Part shown: in pieces, positions 42,803-54,215 of the stretch | Position numbering within the stretch: the first letter of the stretch is position 1 | Layout of the letters: every line of letters begins with the position of its first letter | Source: Scolanthus callimorphus | Lineage: Eukaryota > Cnidaria > Anthozoa > Actiniaria > Edwardsiidae | NCBI GenBank assembly: GCA_033964015.1 | Contig: JAWWUD010000222.1 | Coordinates: 1-64,000, forward strand | Direction: 5' to 3' | Length of the DNA: 64,000 bases | Translations under genes and position numbers: made by a program | Notes under the pieces: generated by a model | Told to the model about the DNA's origin: nothing | The model's input: only the letters and a program-made list of their open reading frames with translations | Databases searched by the model: none

Positions 42803-44527
42803 TTGTTATCCACTCAGAGTTTCGCTTTGGTAGATAGTTTACTAAGAGTTACATGCAAGTCAGCACCTGGGCGGTTTCAGGATATCATTGGAAGTTCGGT
42901 ATTACTCCAGATTTGCAAAGATCCAAGTGTGAAGATGCACTGGAAGACGAACCTTGTAGAGTTTTTGTTAACAGAGGGTGTTGATGTGAATGCAAAGAAT
43001 AAGGAAGGCAGAACCTCACTACATCTGAGTTGCCAAAATCTGATTGACTCAGGCAATGTAGACAGTGTCCATTCAGAAATCATAAAGCGTCTCCGATTTT
43101 ATAATGCCGATAGCAATATTGAAGATTCTACTGGAATGACGTGCTTGATTTTGGCGCCCGAGTCACCGCATTTAACGGATCTCTTGGAAAGCCCCGTAAA
43201 TACCAGAGATATACCAACGTGTATTCCATGGGCAGAGAAATCAGAACGATACAAATCGATACTTGCCGAGGTGGCAAGAAGGAAGAACTCGAACAAAATT
43301 GAGGATTCTGAATTCTATTATTACACAAATGCCATTGGTCATGGTGCTTTCGGGACTGTGTTTGCGGGTATAAATGGTACAGACGGAAGAGAAATCGCAA
43401 TAAAACGTGTTTCAAAGCATGACACAAGGATTCGAGCGGAAGAGCGAACGGAAATTTCAAATTTCATAAATCTAGAGAACTGTCCGCAGGTTGTAGATTA
43501 CCTACTTTTCAGAGAAGACTGTATGTCTGTTTTCATTGTTCTTGAGCTAATGGAGGGAAACTTGGATGATTATTTGGATGTTGTAACACGAGACCTCATG
43601 ACGTATGCTAAACTGTGTAGGGATTTGGTTCAAGGTATTGAATTCTTGCATGGGAAAGGAATTCTGCATCGTGACCTTAAGCCTGGCAATATTTTCTACA
43701 AATTAGACCCTTTGTGCTTGAAGATAGGTGACTTTGGTTTGAGCAGTAAACCAAATCCAAGGCCCTTCGCGCTCTCTACGGTGATGCACACAAACGCGGG
43801 GACGCCTTGCTGGATGGCTCCTGAAATCAGCGATTCAAGAAAGAAGCACTCAAAGTCTTCCGACATGTTTGCTTGCGGTCTTATACTACATTACTTTATG
43901 ACTGATAGGCGTCATCCGTTTGCGCCATCAAATGACGAGCCACGTGTAAATGAAAACAGGACACTAGAAATCCAACAGAACATCAGAAGCTGTAGCCCAT
44001 CAATATCTCCACATCTTTCACCCGATGCCTTCCATCTGGTCGAGAGAATGATCACTGGCAACAAAGACGAACGTATTACCGCCTCTGAAGCTTTGTCTCA
44101 TCCCTTCTTTTGGTCTTATGATAAAAAGATAAAGTTTCTAATATCCTTAGCTAACCAGCCTGAGATAGAAACTCCCCGGAGGTTGGTATCATCGCTAACG
44201 AAAGTGGAGCAAGATCTCGAATGTAGCTTTCGCAAACACGTTGCTGGTCCATGGAACACCATCATCCCACAAATCTACAACGAGATGTCAAAGAAAGGAT
44301 ATCGTATATATGAAGTTACTTCAGGTGTCGACCTCGTGCGCTTTATACGTAATGCATACGCACATGTTTCTGATAGAACGCGCCCCACTGGTTTCCAGAC
44401 TGCCCTGTTACGTGACTTCCGGCCTCTCAAGCGGTTCCCCTGGTTGGTGATGGAAGCGTATAAATCTGTGATAAATGGAGGATGGGAAACACGAGAGGAA
44501 ATCAAGGCTGCGTTACTTTCACAGTGA
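42803..44527 (+). CDS. RNase L-like protein: kinase and KEN domain part, intact frame of 574 codons
   Basis: The frame is open upstream of 42803 to about 42712. It begins with one more ankyrin (VDVNAKNKEGRTSLHLSC, residues 60-77). The kinase runs about 172-436: glycine loop GHGAFGTVFAG (179-189), lysine in IAIKR (201), HRDLKPGNIF (289-298), DFG (310-312), APE (339-341). All catalytic residues are present, unlike vertebrate RNase L, which has a pseudokinase. HPFFW at 433-437 leads into KEN (about 438-558), with DLVRFIRNAYAH (510-521). The R and H of RNxxxH (R516, H521) correspond to the residues needed for RNA cleavage in IRE1 and RNase L (R667 and H672 in human RNase L). It ends at TGA 44525-44527; no AATAAA follows closely. 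Confidence 0.9.
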   Translation: MLSTQSFALVDSLLRVTCKSAPGRFQDIIGSSVLLQICKDPSVKMHWKTNLVEFLLTEGVDVNAKNKEGRTSLHLSCQNLIDSGNVDSVHSEIIKRLRFYNADSNIEDSTGMTCLILAPESPHLTDLLESPVNTRDIPTCIPWAEKSERYKSILAEVARRKNSNKIEDSEFYYYTNAIGHGAFGTVFAGINGTDGREIAIKRVSKHDTRIRAEERTEISNFINLENCPQVVDYLLFREDCMSVFIVLELMEGNLDDYLDVVTRDLMTYAKLCRDLVQGIEFLHGKGILHRDLKPGNIFYKLDPLCLKIGDFGLSSKPNPRPFALSTVMHTNAGTPCWMAPEISDSRKKHSKSSDMFACGLILHYFMTDRRHPFAPSNDEPRVNENRTLEIQQNIRSCSPSISPHLSPDAFHLVERMITGNKDERITASEALSHPFFWSYDKKIKFLISLANQPEIETPRRLVSSLTKVEQDLECSFRKHVAGPWNTIIPQIYNEMSKKGYRIYEVTSGVDLVRFIRNAYAHVSDRTRPTGFQTALLRDFRPLKRFPWLVMEAYKSVINGGWETREEIKAALLSQ

Positions 44528-44594
44528 TTCAAGGTTCGTGTTTCACTCATAGATTAAACTCGTATGCTCTTATGTATTCATTCATACTACTCTT

Positions 44595-44886
44595 CGCCCC
44601 GTGTAAGGTAATCCAGAATCCGGAATCCGACTTTTTTAGCTTTGGAATCCGGAATCCGTAGAATGGAATCCGGAATCCATATAGCAGGAATCCAGAATCC
44701 AAACGCCTTGAGAATCCGGAATCCAAGAATTTATTCAGATAAAGAAATATTGGAATCCGGATTCTTTGAGAGTTATGGAATCCGGAATCCACTTGTATGG
44801 AATCCGGAATCCAGTAGGTTGGAATCCGGAATCCAAGGGCTGGAATCCGGAATACAAGATCTGCTTGGATTACCTTACATGGGGCG
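44595..44886. mobile_element. Foldback element of GGAATCC repeats with 8-bp flank duplication
   Basis: CGCCCCGTGTAAGGTAATCCA at the left and TGGATTACCTTACATGGGGCG at the right. CTACTCTT precedes it and ATACTCTT follows (7 of 8). The interior is about twelve copies of TGGAATCCGGAATCC. It lies 68 bases after the stop of the RNase L-like gene. Confidence 0.8.
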
Positions 44887-44939
44887 ATACTCTTTCATTC
44901 ATTCATCTTGATCGATTCGTTGGTTCTTTCATAGAGTGT

Positions 44940-47043
44940 TGTAGCCCATGAAAGTCTATACTATATAAGGGAGCATTCAATATTTATGCCAGGGGGTTGG
45001 CTGGCAAGATTGTTCATTCAGCCTCAAAAACCTCTTGACCCCCCTCCAAGTATCAATAAAAGCCTCAAAACCCCTTTAGGCAATTTTTATAATAATAATA
45101 GCCCCCCCCCCCCCCTCCCCCTCTAGATCAGGGCAAAATGTTGGGACATCTAGATACCAAGTAGACCATTTCCTGTATTTTTAGGACATTCCTGTTTATT
45201 GCAATTTACAGCTGGCGTGCATCCTCTTGTATCCATATGTTGAATTAAAGTCACCATGCCATAAAAACTAGATGACCCCTCACAGTTGTTTTCATATTTT
45301 CTGGTGACCCCCTACTTGAACGTGCCGAATTTAACATGCCCCATCCTTAATTCTTGCCAGCCCACCCCTGGCATAAATAATGAATGCTCCCTAATGAGGT
45401 AACGGTATAAGTGAAGTCCAATGCGGATCAAGAAATTTCAGAAGGGTGGGGGTGGGGGTGGGGGGGAGGGGGGGCGAGGGACGGATCAATAAATCAATCA
45501 CCATCAATATTATTTATACATAGTGAAATAATGGAACACATCATAACATTGTAACAACCCTCCGACACAGCTTAATGGCGCTAGGTTCTCGCATTCCTGA
45601 TTCCATGTTTCTATTTTTAGCATCCAACTAGGAGACGTCTGCATACAGCCCAAGGAGACTGCTGGACCTAAAGCCTTTACATTGAATCTTCTGGAGCGAA
45701 GAATCCAACATCGTGGGTCGTTCCGTGAGGTCATGATGCTGAGGTATTTCGATACCACTGCTGTTCCACGTGGCTGTTAAATTGTATGGTCTATAACCGC
45801 TAGGACTCTAGCGAGCAAGAAGACGAATGTGCGTTGTATTATCACGATAGCGTATACTTAGTTTTATCAAAAGAGATCCTCGTTAAAAGGTGTCGTTTTC
45901 TGAAATTCCTTACATGGAAGTATATACTTTTTCCAAATTGGCGACTTTTTGTTCCATTTGCCCTTGTTGCCTCACATGAAATTATATCTTGTCCTTGAGC
46001 TTGAATGAATATAAATGAAAAGAATAATTTCATGAGAACGAGACATCCACGGGCCGGTCAGCCATTTCGATTATGATGTGTACACTTACCATGTTTGGAA
46101 TTCCAAACTGGCCTCTTTCCTTTTGCCGAAAATGGCAACAAAACTGTCATCGAAGATAAAAGCTTGTTCTGAAGGTCGCTATCTTTCTTTGACCCCGAAG
46201 GGCCTGGAACTAGAAACACAGGTAGCCCGCGCTGCGCAAGAGTAAGCACTACGAAAACGACACCTCGTGTATCTAGATTTTTTTTCCATATAAGGTAAAA
46301 GGGAATTCACTAGCGAATTCATAGCAAAAGTCATAACAACTAGAATAATCATAGATCACTAAATTGCGGTCGAAGCGAGTGTATCACGACTGAAGACGAA
46401 AATGTACAGAGATTTCACGGGCAAGTCCAGAGCCTATAACTGGTGAAAATGCTGTTAAAACTAGACCCTGTTTTATTTCAATATAAAAACATCGAGTGTC
46501 GGAATACCTGGAGTGATTAATTGTAGCGAGACGAAAAAGGCCAGCAGCCAAATAACTGGGAATTGTTAGCGAGTTCCAAAGGCCCCTAACCGGGTAATAT
46601 TCTGAGGTATTCAGATCCGAAGGCCATCTTGCCGAATAAAAACTGTGATATGAAGTTCGCTTTCTTCCATTCGTCGTATCCGCGTCGCGATCGACCGCAA
46701 AATTGAAATTCTCTGTAAAACCCGGCGGAGTTCGCGTTTACAACGAAATGGAACACTGCTGGTTGAGCCTGCAATATTGCAGCCGTCGTTTCTTTCGTGT
46801 GACAAGCGCTAGTTACCATCTCTCTCCCTGTCCGTATCAGATCGAGGCTATTTTAATTACCATTCCACCTCCGTTCGTGAGATCGAGGCAGTTTCATTAC
46901 CATTCCACCTCGGCCGCTCTTGACATGAATACGAGGCAAAATCACATAGTCAGTCCAAAATCTCTGAATCAAGCTGGCATCCAACCAAAGCCACGCGGGA
47001 CTACTCGCGAATCACGGGACGCGACCCTGATCAGATTAGTATG
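44940..47043. other. No gene seen
   Basis: A poly-C/T tract (45103-45122), a G-rich tract (45445-45478) and scattered short ORFs without recognisable content. Confidence 0.4.
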
Positions 47044-47178
47044 TAGCCTACTTGTAGGCGTTTGTCGGTGTTTTATCGCAGGAGAAACCAGCGCGAATCG
47101 ACTAGCGGCCGCCATCTGGATTTGAGTGTCAAAGTTTCTCCTGCGATAAAACACCGACAAACGCCTACAAGTAGGCTA
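47044..47178. mobile_element. Young 135-bp MITE with perfect 45-bp inverted ends and perfect 9-bp target duplication
   Basis: TAGCCTACTTGTAGGCGTTT...GCAGGAGAAAC is matched without a mismatch by GTTTCTCCTGC...AAACGCCTACAAGTAGGCTA. ATTAGTATG stands at 47035-47043 and again at 47179-47187. A 9-bp duplication with long perfect inverted ends fits a Mutator-like (MULE) non-autonomous element. Perfect arms and flanks mean a recent insertion. Confidence 0.93.
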
Positions 47179-47693
47179 ATTAGTATGCGGTCTTCGACCG
47201 CAATAATAGTGGAATACTAATTTTATAGTGACTCATGAAGAATATAAATGAGTTCATGACTAGGATGATTGTATTGCCCTGCGAGCAGAGCTTTTTTCTG
47301 CCAAAATTTCATCGCGTTCGCGTTTCATGCATTCTCGTAGTTGTTATAGCGCTGTTCAAGCTGGCGTCATCCATTGTTAATGTGCCAACCAGAGGGCGTT
47401 ATTCAATCTACGGTTGGCACGTGTCAAGGAAAAGCCACAAAGTGTCAAGGAAAAGCCTCTGCTAGTAAGGTCTGTAAGATAATGTACAGTGACGACTGTC
47501 CGCCAACACTGTACTTCTAGTTTAGATGCTATATTTAGCATTTTTTGTGCTTTTCAACAAGATTAGAGCGAATTTCAAATGACTGTGGTGAGTAATTCGC
47601 AATTACTTTGTAATTACTCCTATAGGTTTTATTCAGATTGATGTAATTACTTTGCGATTGGTTTTACTAAAGGTCATATGAAATTGGACAATG

Positions 47694-47825
47694 TTTCCAG
47701 CTATATTGAATGCGCGCGCTGCATGACGGTAGTTGTGTTACACTGCAAGTGCACATTGCATCCTGGTAGTTATTTTCCATGGGCATTTTGAAGAAAAGAG
47801 AGATCGTGCGATTATAACTGGAATC
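47694..47825. mobile_element. Diverged relative of the GATTCCAGCTATAA MITE
   Basis: TTTCCAGCTATATTGAATGCGCGCGCTGCATGACGG at the left and GATTATAACTGGAATC-like sequence at the right, compared with 2065-2267. Confidence 0.5.
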
Positions 47826-48339
47826 GTCTATTCGTTCTCTCGTTTCCTATAATGACGTCAAATACTCATTCCGGCCCTATGTGCCTCTACTATTCTATTG
47901 ACTCAGAAAACTCGAGGTGTGCCCAAACTTTCTAAACTTGTAAAAAGTACTAAAATTCAAGTTATTTCTTGTAGATGAAAATGAGTTAAATAAATATATT
48001 GGACTTCTCACATCTGTTTTTCTGGCGGATGTAAGGGGATATCAGGGGGGGGGGGGGGGGGTCAATGTATTATATCGTGTCTCCTACTTCTGCTGGGTGC
48101 CCCTCCATTGCCATAGCAACTTCTCATTCGATCGTTCGGACTAAATCGAACTTCAGGCATTGTGGGTTTCCCAAATTTCAGACATAATGAATAGGATGAG
48201 CTATAAAACCTTCCATTTATGACCCACTACAATTAATTTTACATCAATTTATTGTAGCTCTGATTAAGAAATCCTCAAGTATCTTAAGCGGACTTGTAGA
48301 ATTAAGTCAAACTTCGGTTACACCAGGGTTACACTCATT

Positions 48340-48344
48340 CCCGG

Positions 48345-48382
<38 letters not shown>

Positions 48383-48645
48383 CTCCCCTATTTTGGGGGC
48401 GGGAGTGCTCGTCGGGAACTTTCGATTTTAGCCCTAAAAGGTACCTAAAATGGCGTCGCATAGTTGGTTTTGACCCCTAAAAGGTGCTAAAAGGCTACCG
48501 ACAAGTGTGATTTGCCTAATTCGGACGTCTAAAATGGAAAAAATTGCACTTTTCGTATTTACCCCCTAAAAGGTACCAGAGGCTGATTTTAAAAACTAAA
48601 AGGTACGACGAGCACCCCCGCCCCAAAAATATGGAGTCCCCCGGG
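48340..48645. mobile_element. CCCGG-family palindromic element, copy C, with 37-G run
   Basis: Starts CCCGGCGGGG, followed by 37 G (48346-48382), and ends GAGTCCCCCGGG. CACTCATT precedes and CACTCTTT follows (7 of 8). GCGGGAGTGCTCGTCGGGAA at the left is matched by GACGAGCACCCCCGCCCC at the right; ACCCCTAAAAGGTACC recurs inside. Confidence 0.82.
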
Positions 48646-49879
48646 CACTCTTTCGAGGTACTTTAGGAAGGCGTAGAGCATTAAGTCTGTACATCCTGAA
48701 ACTGGAGTGAGAATAAAGATATAGGCGTGGCCCGATTGCCACATGATCCCTAACTCCGATCTCACCAACTTTTGTACTGCCATGTACTACAGTAAAAACC
48801 CGCATAAAAGAACAGGTGTTTTAGGGATTCAGGCTGATTTTGTTCTTAAACATTAGGTGTTTTCTGCAAAATCAGCCTGAAAATGTTCTTAAGGTGTTCT
48901 TAAAATTGTTTCTTAAAATCAAATACTGCTTTCACTACCAACAGCCAAATAAAGAATACAATTGGCAGAAAATAAGCTACAGGCTAAATCCACCCTGGAA
49001 TTCCCCATACAGTACCTGCTATAGAAATATGTGTGCAATGGTCTATTGTACTGTACTGTACCACAGCAGGTTATTGGATTGAATCTAAATGGCAGCCATT
49101 TTTTATACAAGAACAACGTTCATTTTTCAGGCTGTATGTGTTCTTATATATATAAGTACCTTTTGGCCAAATTCCAGCCTGAGTGTCTTAATCCACTTGT
49201 TCTTTTATGCGGGTTTTTACTGTATGGCCATGGTAGTACGTGTGTTATAGAGAGAGAGAGAGAAGCCTTTATTTAAAAATGAAAATTTAAACACCCAGGG
49301 TTGTCCATTCAGGTAGCCAAGGGCCATCCTGCTATCAATAGGAGCCCTGGGGTAAACTATATATATATTGGCTGTAGATAGAAATCAACCTGTTGTAAGG
49401 ATGAATTGCAGTAGCGCACCCCCCTTTGCGATGCAGAAATGGCTTGCAACAGCAAAGTAGTCCAAGACTAGGTTTATAGTAGCCAAATCTGGCTCTTCAA
49501 AACAGAACCCCCCCCCCCCCCCCCTTTTTCCAAAATGCTAGTGATCCACCCCTGAATTGCCAATGTAAAATTCAAAGACCTTTACAAATAGCTTCCCATC
49601 TGGAACAGGACAAGCTATTTTGTCTGTAATAACCCTCGTGTTCAAAAGGAATATCACTGATAAATGTATCTATACGGCCGATTGCGTTTGACTGTTTAAC
49701 AGTTCGCACGTTATGTTGAACGTTGCGTTTTCTAGGATGGAGAACCAAAATGTTCTGCCCTCTCTGATTGGTCAGTGAAAAATAAACATGGAGGTTGCCG
49801 TTGGAAACGTCTCACTTTTCGTTCAAACGTCAAACGCAATCGGCTGTAACTAGTTGTTTTCAAGTAGGAAAATGTTTTT

Positions 49880-50114
49880 ATTCCACGATTTTCATAATTC
49901 TACGAACTCTACACCGACCAAATACTGCAGTTTGGCTTCCGTCATTCAAAACACAGTAAGCAACTCGTTTCACAAAAGGCTTTGATAGATCTTGTGAACT
50001 GATAGGACTACTTTGCGTGAACTCGACTCAAGGTTTGATTGACGGAAGCCAAAAACGCAGTTTGCGTTCGTATATGTCAATTGGGAGTTCGCAGAATTAT
50101 GAAAATCGCAGTAA
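49880..50114. mobile_element. Degraded relative of the TTACTGCGGTTTTCG foldback
   Basis: CACGATTTTCATAATTCTACGAACTCT at the left, TTGGCTTCCGTCATTCAAA inside, and AGTTCGCAGAATTATGAAAATCGCAGTAA at the right correspond to 23431-23739. Confidence 0.7.
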
Positions 50115-50279
50115 CGTTGATTTATTGATCTCAAATCGATGTAACATAATTTTATAAGATTCCAATAAACTATCTACCCGCCTGCCTGCCACAGCTGCCT
50201 CAAACCTAGGACGTGTCTCGGGTTTAGTGACAAAAGTGGGCAAAACGGCCAATATGCGAAGAGCGCAGTGCATTATGGG

Positions 50280-51610
50280 AAGGCTCTGCGTGGTCACAAA
50301 GGAGCGGGAAGTTATCGAGAGGTTGAGCTGTTAATCTATGGCTTGTGTCCGAGCATCACCAAGAAATAGGTAGAGTATTATGCGAATTCATGTATATCTC
50401 GCTGCTAGTGAACTTAGATAACTCCAAATGGAGCAGTTTAGGGAAGAATTTCAAAACCCAACCAAGAGTAATTTTTAGAGCTGGAAATCGTTCACTAAAA
50501 GTAAACAACGTGTGGTGACAGACAATTCGACTCGACAAAGCTTTTCCGAGTTTGGAGAATACATCGACTCATTGGCAAAACTTTAGCATCAAAGCAACAA
50601 TATTCGATGAGTAAAAGTCGTGCTTTCGCCTCCAGAGTCCAGGGAAGATTTCTAGTGATGCGTCACGGGGTGGCATAAAACAGGAAATCACTATATCCCA
50701 ATGGTTGAAACCAGAAATCTATATAAATCTTTTATCATACTTCGTTTTATTCAAGAAGTGTAGAGAACTGTCCTAAAACAGTAATTTGTTAGGGATTAGA
50801 GTAAGATGATAAATTACATAAAATGCCATAAAATTAGTGACCTGACCAGCAAACTCCCTCGTAGCCTAGTGGTTAGAGTCTCGGGTTTATAATGATGTTG
50901 GTCCAGGATCGAATCAGCAATAATTTTTATAAGCTTTTTTTCTTTGAAGTTTTCTGAAAAAATCTAAGTATTTGGGCCCGTTCTGGTTTCACCCATTGGG
51001 ATATAGTGACTTCATAAAACACAGTGACTTGCGTGACATATGGAGAGCTGACACGACGACTGGGTACAAGGCTACTCGGAATCAACTCTTGTGAAGCATG
51101 AGGTATGGATATTTTTTATTTATGAGTTGATCAAATCAAGTTGAAGACAGCTGTGCATACACCTATTTTCATAGCTGTCAACTCACCCACATTAGGCGGG
51201 TGTCACAAGATTTTGAATTCACCGATCCCGCATTCATTGTTATACCCCTAGTTACTGTTGCTACGTCGGACAAGCCAAATTTTCTCTTTGGCATCGAGCG
51301 CGGAAAAGACACCGATTGCAGGGAGGTGTTAGAAGTGTTGCATGCGTTTTGTATTTTATATTTTTATCTTGAAAGCTGAATAATTATTGAAAAATCTTCG
51401 ATATTCAAGTTTGTTGCTCGGACATTTTGAATTCCGTAGGGAAAACTTCCTATTGTTTGCTATGAGTGGGCGGAGCTATCGTCAAAATAGGGATCGGTTC
51501 TATTGTGTGACCTGCATAATGATTGAGAAATTTTCACACATTTTCTGTATTTATCTGCCACGTGAGGGAGAATCTCAATATTTTTGGCCGAAGTTGGGTT
51601 GACAGGTATG
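50280..51610. other. No protein gene seen
   Basis: CACTATATCCCAATGGTTGAAACCAGAA (50689) returns inverted as TTCTGGTTTCACCCATTGGGATATAGTG (50982), giving another foldback of about 320 bases that encloses the tRNA-like stretch. Short ORFs are without content. Confidence 0.5.
50866..50928 (+). tRNA. tRNA-like sequence, probably SINE-derived
   Basis: GTAGCCTAGTGGTTAGAGTCTCGG is a good A box and D arm, and GGTCCAGGATCGAATC a near B box. No anticodon stem or acceptor stem can be drawn. It sits in the loop of a foldback, as tRNA-derived SINE heads sometimes do. Confidence 0.3.
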
Positions 51611-51613
51611 TAC

Positions 51614-51862
51614 TTCAGAAAAGGTTGCACTGTCAGAACTGTCTGTTGTAGCCCGCAATGCATCATGGGAGCAAATAGGTATATGAAAACAGATCTTAGC
51701 ATAAAAACATAATTCTCAAGCTGTTTATGCCAAATGACTGTAAAATAGATCGCTTGAAAGAAAGTTTGTACTGGGTTAAAAAAATATTTAGCTTAATTTT
51801 ATCCCATGATGCATCACAGGCTACAACGACATCTGTGATGGTGCAACCTTTTCTGGAATTAT
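51614..51862. mobile_element. Foldback element with AGAAAAGGTTGCAC ends
   Basis: AGAAAAGGTTGCACTGTCAGA and GTAGCCCGCAATGCATCATGGGA at the left; TCCCATGATGCATCACAGGCTAC and GTGCAACCTTTTCT at the right. Confidence 0.75.
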
Positions 51863-52804
51863 AGGTGTATTTAGATTGGCTTTCAGTCCCAGCTATGTTT
51901 ATTCATTGTTTGCAGGCTAATCCCTGGAGCTCTGAACAAAATTTCCAAGGGAATTGGATAAATAATGAGGTGGCGGGAATGGATAAATAGTGATTTAAGG
52001 CAGTGGTGGAGAGCAAAATATATGACAATACATGCTTTGCCATATAAAAAAAATTAGAGGCAAGGTCTTTTTGCACAGATTGGCTGATTGCATTTTTAAA
52101 CGACACCAGGGGGGTTGAGGACCTCCCTTCAAAAGACCCCACCTGGAATTTTCACTCATGAATGAGGCCCCCTTCCCTGGAATTTCCAGCCTCATAAGGA
52201 TCCCCCTCCCCTGGAATTTCCATTACCTCATTAATATTTTTTTACTTGGGAAGATCTTCACCAACAAAACGTATTTGCCTTGATTAAAAACTAACAACAG
52301 CTATAGGCGTTATAGGCTCCCAAATTCAACACCCTTTAGACTGTAGAAATACTGCAAATTTTGACCAGCAGATGATATAAGCTACGTCAAAGCCCTTGTC
52401 AGTACATGTGTTCATGTATAATTTTATTGTGTATTATAAAGCTCATGAATAAATTGTGCCATATCTCCATACAAGAGTGTGAAATCCTTCCATTTGAAAC
52501 ATCAATAATGATCCTCAATTTCTTTAAAAAAGAAAGAAACATGATTTCACTGTTTCACTTTATAATTTGTATTTACAAGTTATTTGGTTCGAAAATAGAC
52601 TTATCAATCGTTTCGCGTCATTTTCTAGTTGACGGCTTTGAGGAGCGTGATGTGCTCGCTGTGTCGTATTCCGAATGTACACGCTGAGCCATGGGTTGTT
52701 GATCACACCTGGAAAACAAGAAGTGACACATTTAAATCCCATTTTTATTATACTAAGGTATACGGCATGACCTTCAACAACTACCGGTAATGTCATTATG
52801 TCAG

Positions 52805-53170
52805 GAGACCATCAACAGGAGTCTCCATCACCTAGTGGTGGGCATCTGAGGCACAGGGAGCCCATCACATGAGTCTCTATCACCTAGTGGTGGGCATCTG
52901 AAGCACAGGGAGCCCATCACCGGAGTCTAGATCACCCTAGTGGTTGGTGTCTGAGGCACAGGGAGCCCATCACCAGGAGTCTCCATCACCTAGTGATGGG
53001 CATCCAAAGCACAGGGAGCCCATCAACAGGAGCCTCCATCACCTAGTGGTGGCCGTCAGAAGCACAGGGAGCCCATCACCAGGAGTCTCCATCACCAAGT
53101 GATGGGCATCGAAGCACAGGGAGCCCATCAACAGGAGCCCCATCACGTAGTGATGGGCATCTGAAGCAAA
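52805..53170. repeat. Minisatellite, about seven units near 57 bp
   Basis: Units of the form GGAGTCTCCATCACCTAGTG, then GTGGGCATCTGAAGCACAGG and GAGCCCATCACC, in tandem with modest divergence. Lengths vary by small indels not in multiples of three, so it is not coding. Confidence 0.9.
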
Positions 53171-53534
53171 AGAGTAAATAATCTATTTTAGATTGAAGAA
53201 TTTGAATTTTCCACAAAGAATTTTAAATTGTTATACATGAAAGATGGAAGAAATCAGCTTTGCCATTTTTTGCGTTGAATCCATATTCTGATTCTAAATT
53301 AAAGGTACCAATTTGCAGAAAATCAAAATCCACAATCTAAAATAAATTCTACTCCACCTATGCATATGGCTATGACCTAGTGAAGTAAGGTCCTGTTGAT
53401 GGGTTCCCTGTGCACATGGCTAGGCTAGTGGAGTAAAGGCTCCTGTTGATGGAGTCCACCTATCTCATTTGTCATACTACTGCTCCACTTCACTGAACTG
53501 CCTCTTTTTCAAGGCGAAGCATAGACTTCACAAG

Positions 53535-53763
53535 CCCGGGGGGACTCCTCATAAAAATAGAAATTCCGCGACTACAGAATACATTGTTTCAACTTGATGG
53601 TAATTCTCAAGGACTGCAATAACATTAGGATTTGCCGAATCCAATTTGCTATCTTTTAGGGGTAAAATTCATTGTTTATCATAACGAATGCTATCCCGTA
53701 ATGGTTAAAACAGTTGTCCCGACGAGCACTCCCGTCTATGTTTTTGGGGAATCCCCAGCCCGG
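53535..53763. mobile_element. CCCGG-family palindromic element, copy D
   Basis: CCCGGGGGGACTCC at the left and ATCCCCAGCCCGG at the right, with ATTTGCTATCTTTTAGGGG and GACGAGCACTCCCGTCTATG inside as in copy A. TTCACAAG before and TTAAAAAG after agree at 6 of 8 positions. Confidence 0.7.
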
Positions 53764-54215
53764 TTAAAAAGCCTCTCGTCGTGTTTGCGCGATTAATGAG
53801 ATCTCCTTGCGGCAAGTCTGCAATAAGCGTTACTCTGACGGATATGTCTCAATTGACTATCATGTAATTATTTGCTCCATTTTTTTTGCTATTACATTTT
53901 TCCAATATTATTTGTAATACTTGTACATTTTTTTTTATTATAATATTTCTACTGGTGTTGTTTCTTTTGTTTTCATATTAAATTGAGGCTCCGCCCTGTT
54001 CACATATCTCTGTCACATTAGTCTTTTTTTTCTCGGCCTTTCATTTAAATCTTGTATCTTGTATGTGTATATTTCGAGTGACAATCGCATTAGAAAATAA
54101 CACCTATGTTTGTATTGTGAATGTGCGCATTCTGATGGTTAAAGCGTGTTTGTAAGAGACTGACAAACACGATTGTCACGCAACGCTGTCGCGCGTGTGT
54201 ATGTTATTTTCTAAA

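Larger units (their letters stand above)
39027..44527 (+). pseudogene. RNase L-like gene: tandem repeats, ankyrin array, IRE1-type kinase and KEN ribonuclease (three apparent frameshifts)
   Basis: One reading region of about 1,830 codons, without introns, on frames 39027-40052, 40052-42619, about 42545-42746 and about 42720-44527. Parts in order: 24-residue tandem repeats, 17 nearly identical 33-residue ankyrin repeats, further diverged ankyrins, protein kinase, KEN. In vertebrate RNase L ankyrins bind 2-5A, the kinase-like part dimerises and KEN cuts single-stranded RNA; IRE1 has the same kinase-KEN pair behind a luminal domain and a membrane span. No signal peptide or membrane segment is visible here, so the layout is that of RNase L. 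Frame changes lie at about 40018 (one base short against the other repeat units), 42540-42570 and 42705-42720. Either the copy is dead or these are assembly indels; otherwise the sequence looks well kept. A splice acceptor (CCCCACAG) at 39067 leaves open an upstream exon. Confidence 0.82.

Noticed and set aside
53060..53170. CRISPR-like regular repeats in the 52.8 kb minisatellite
   Set aside because: Units are contiguous, with no unique spacers, and this is animal DNA.
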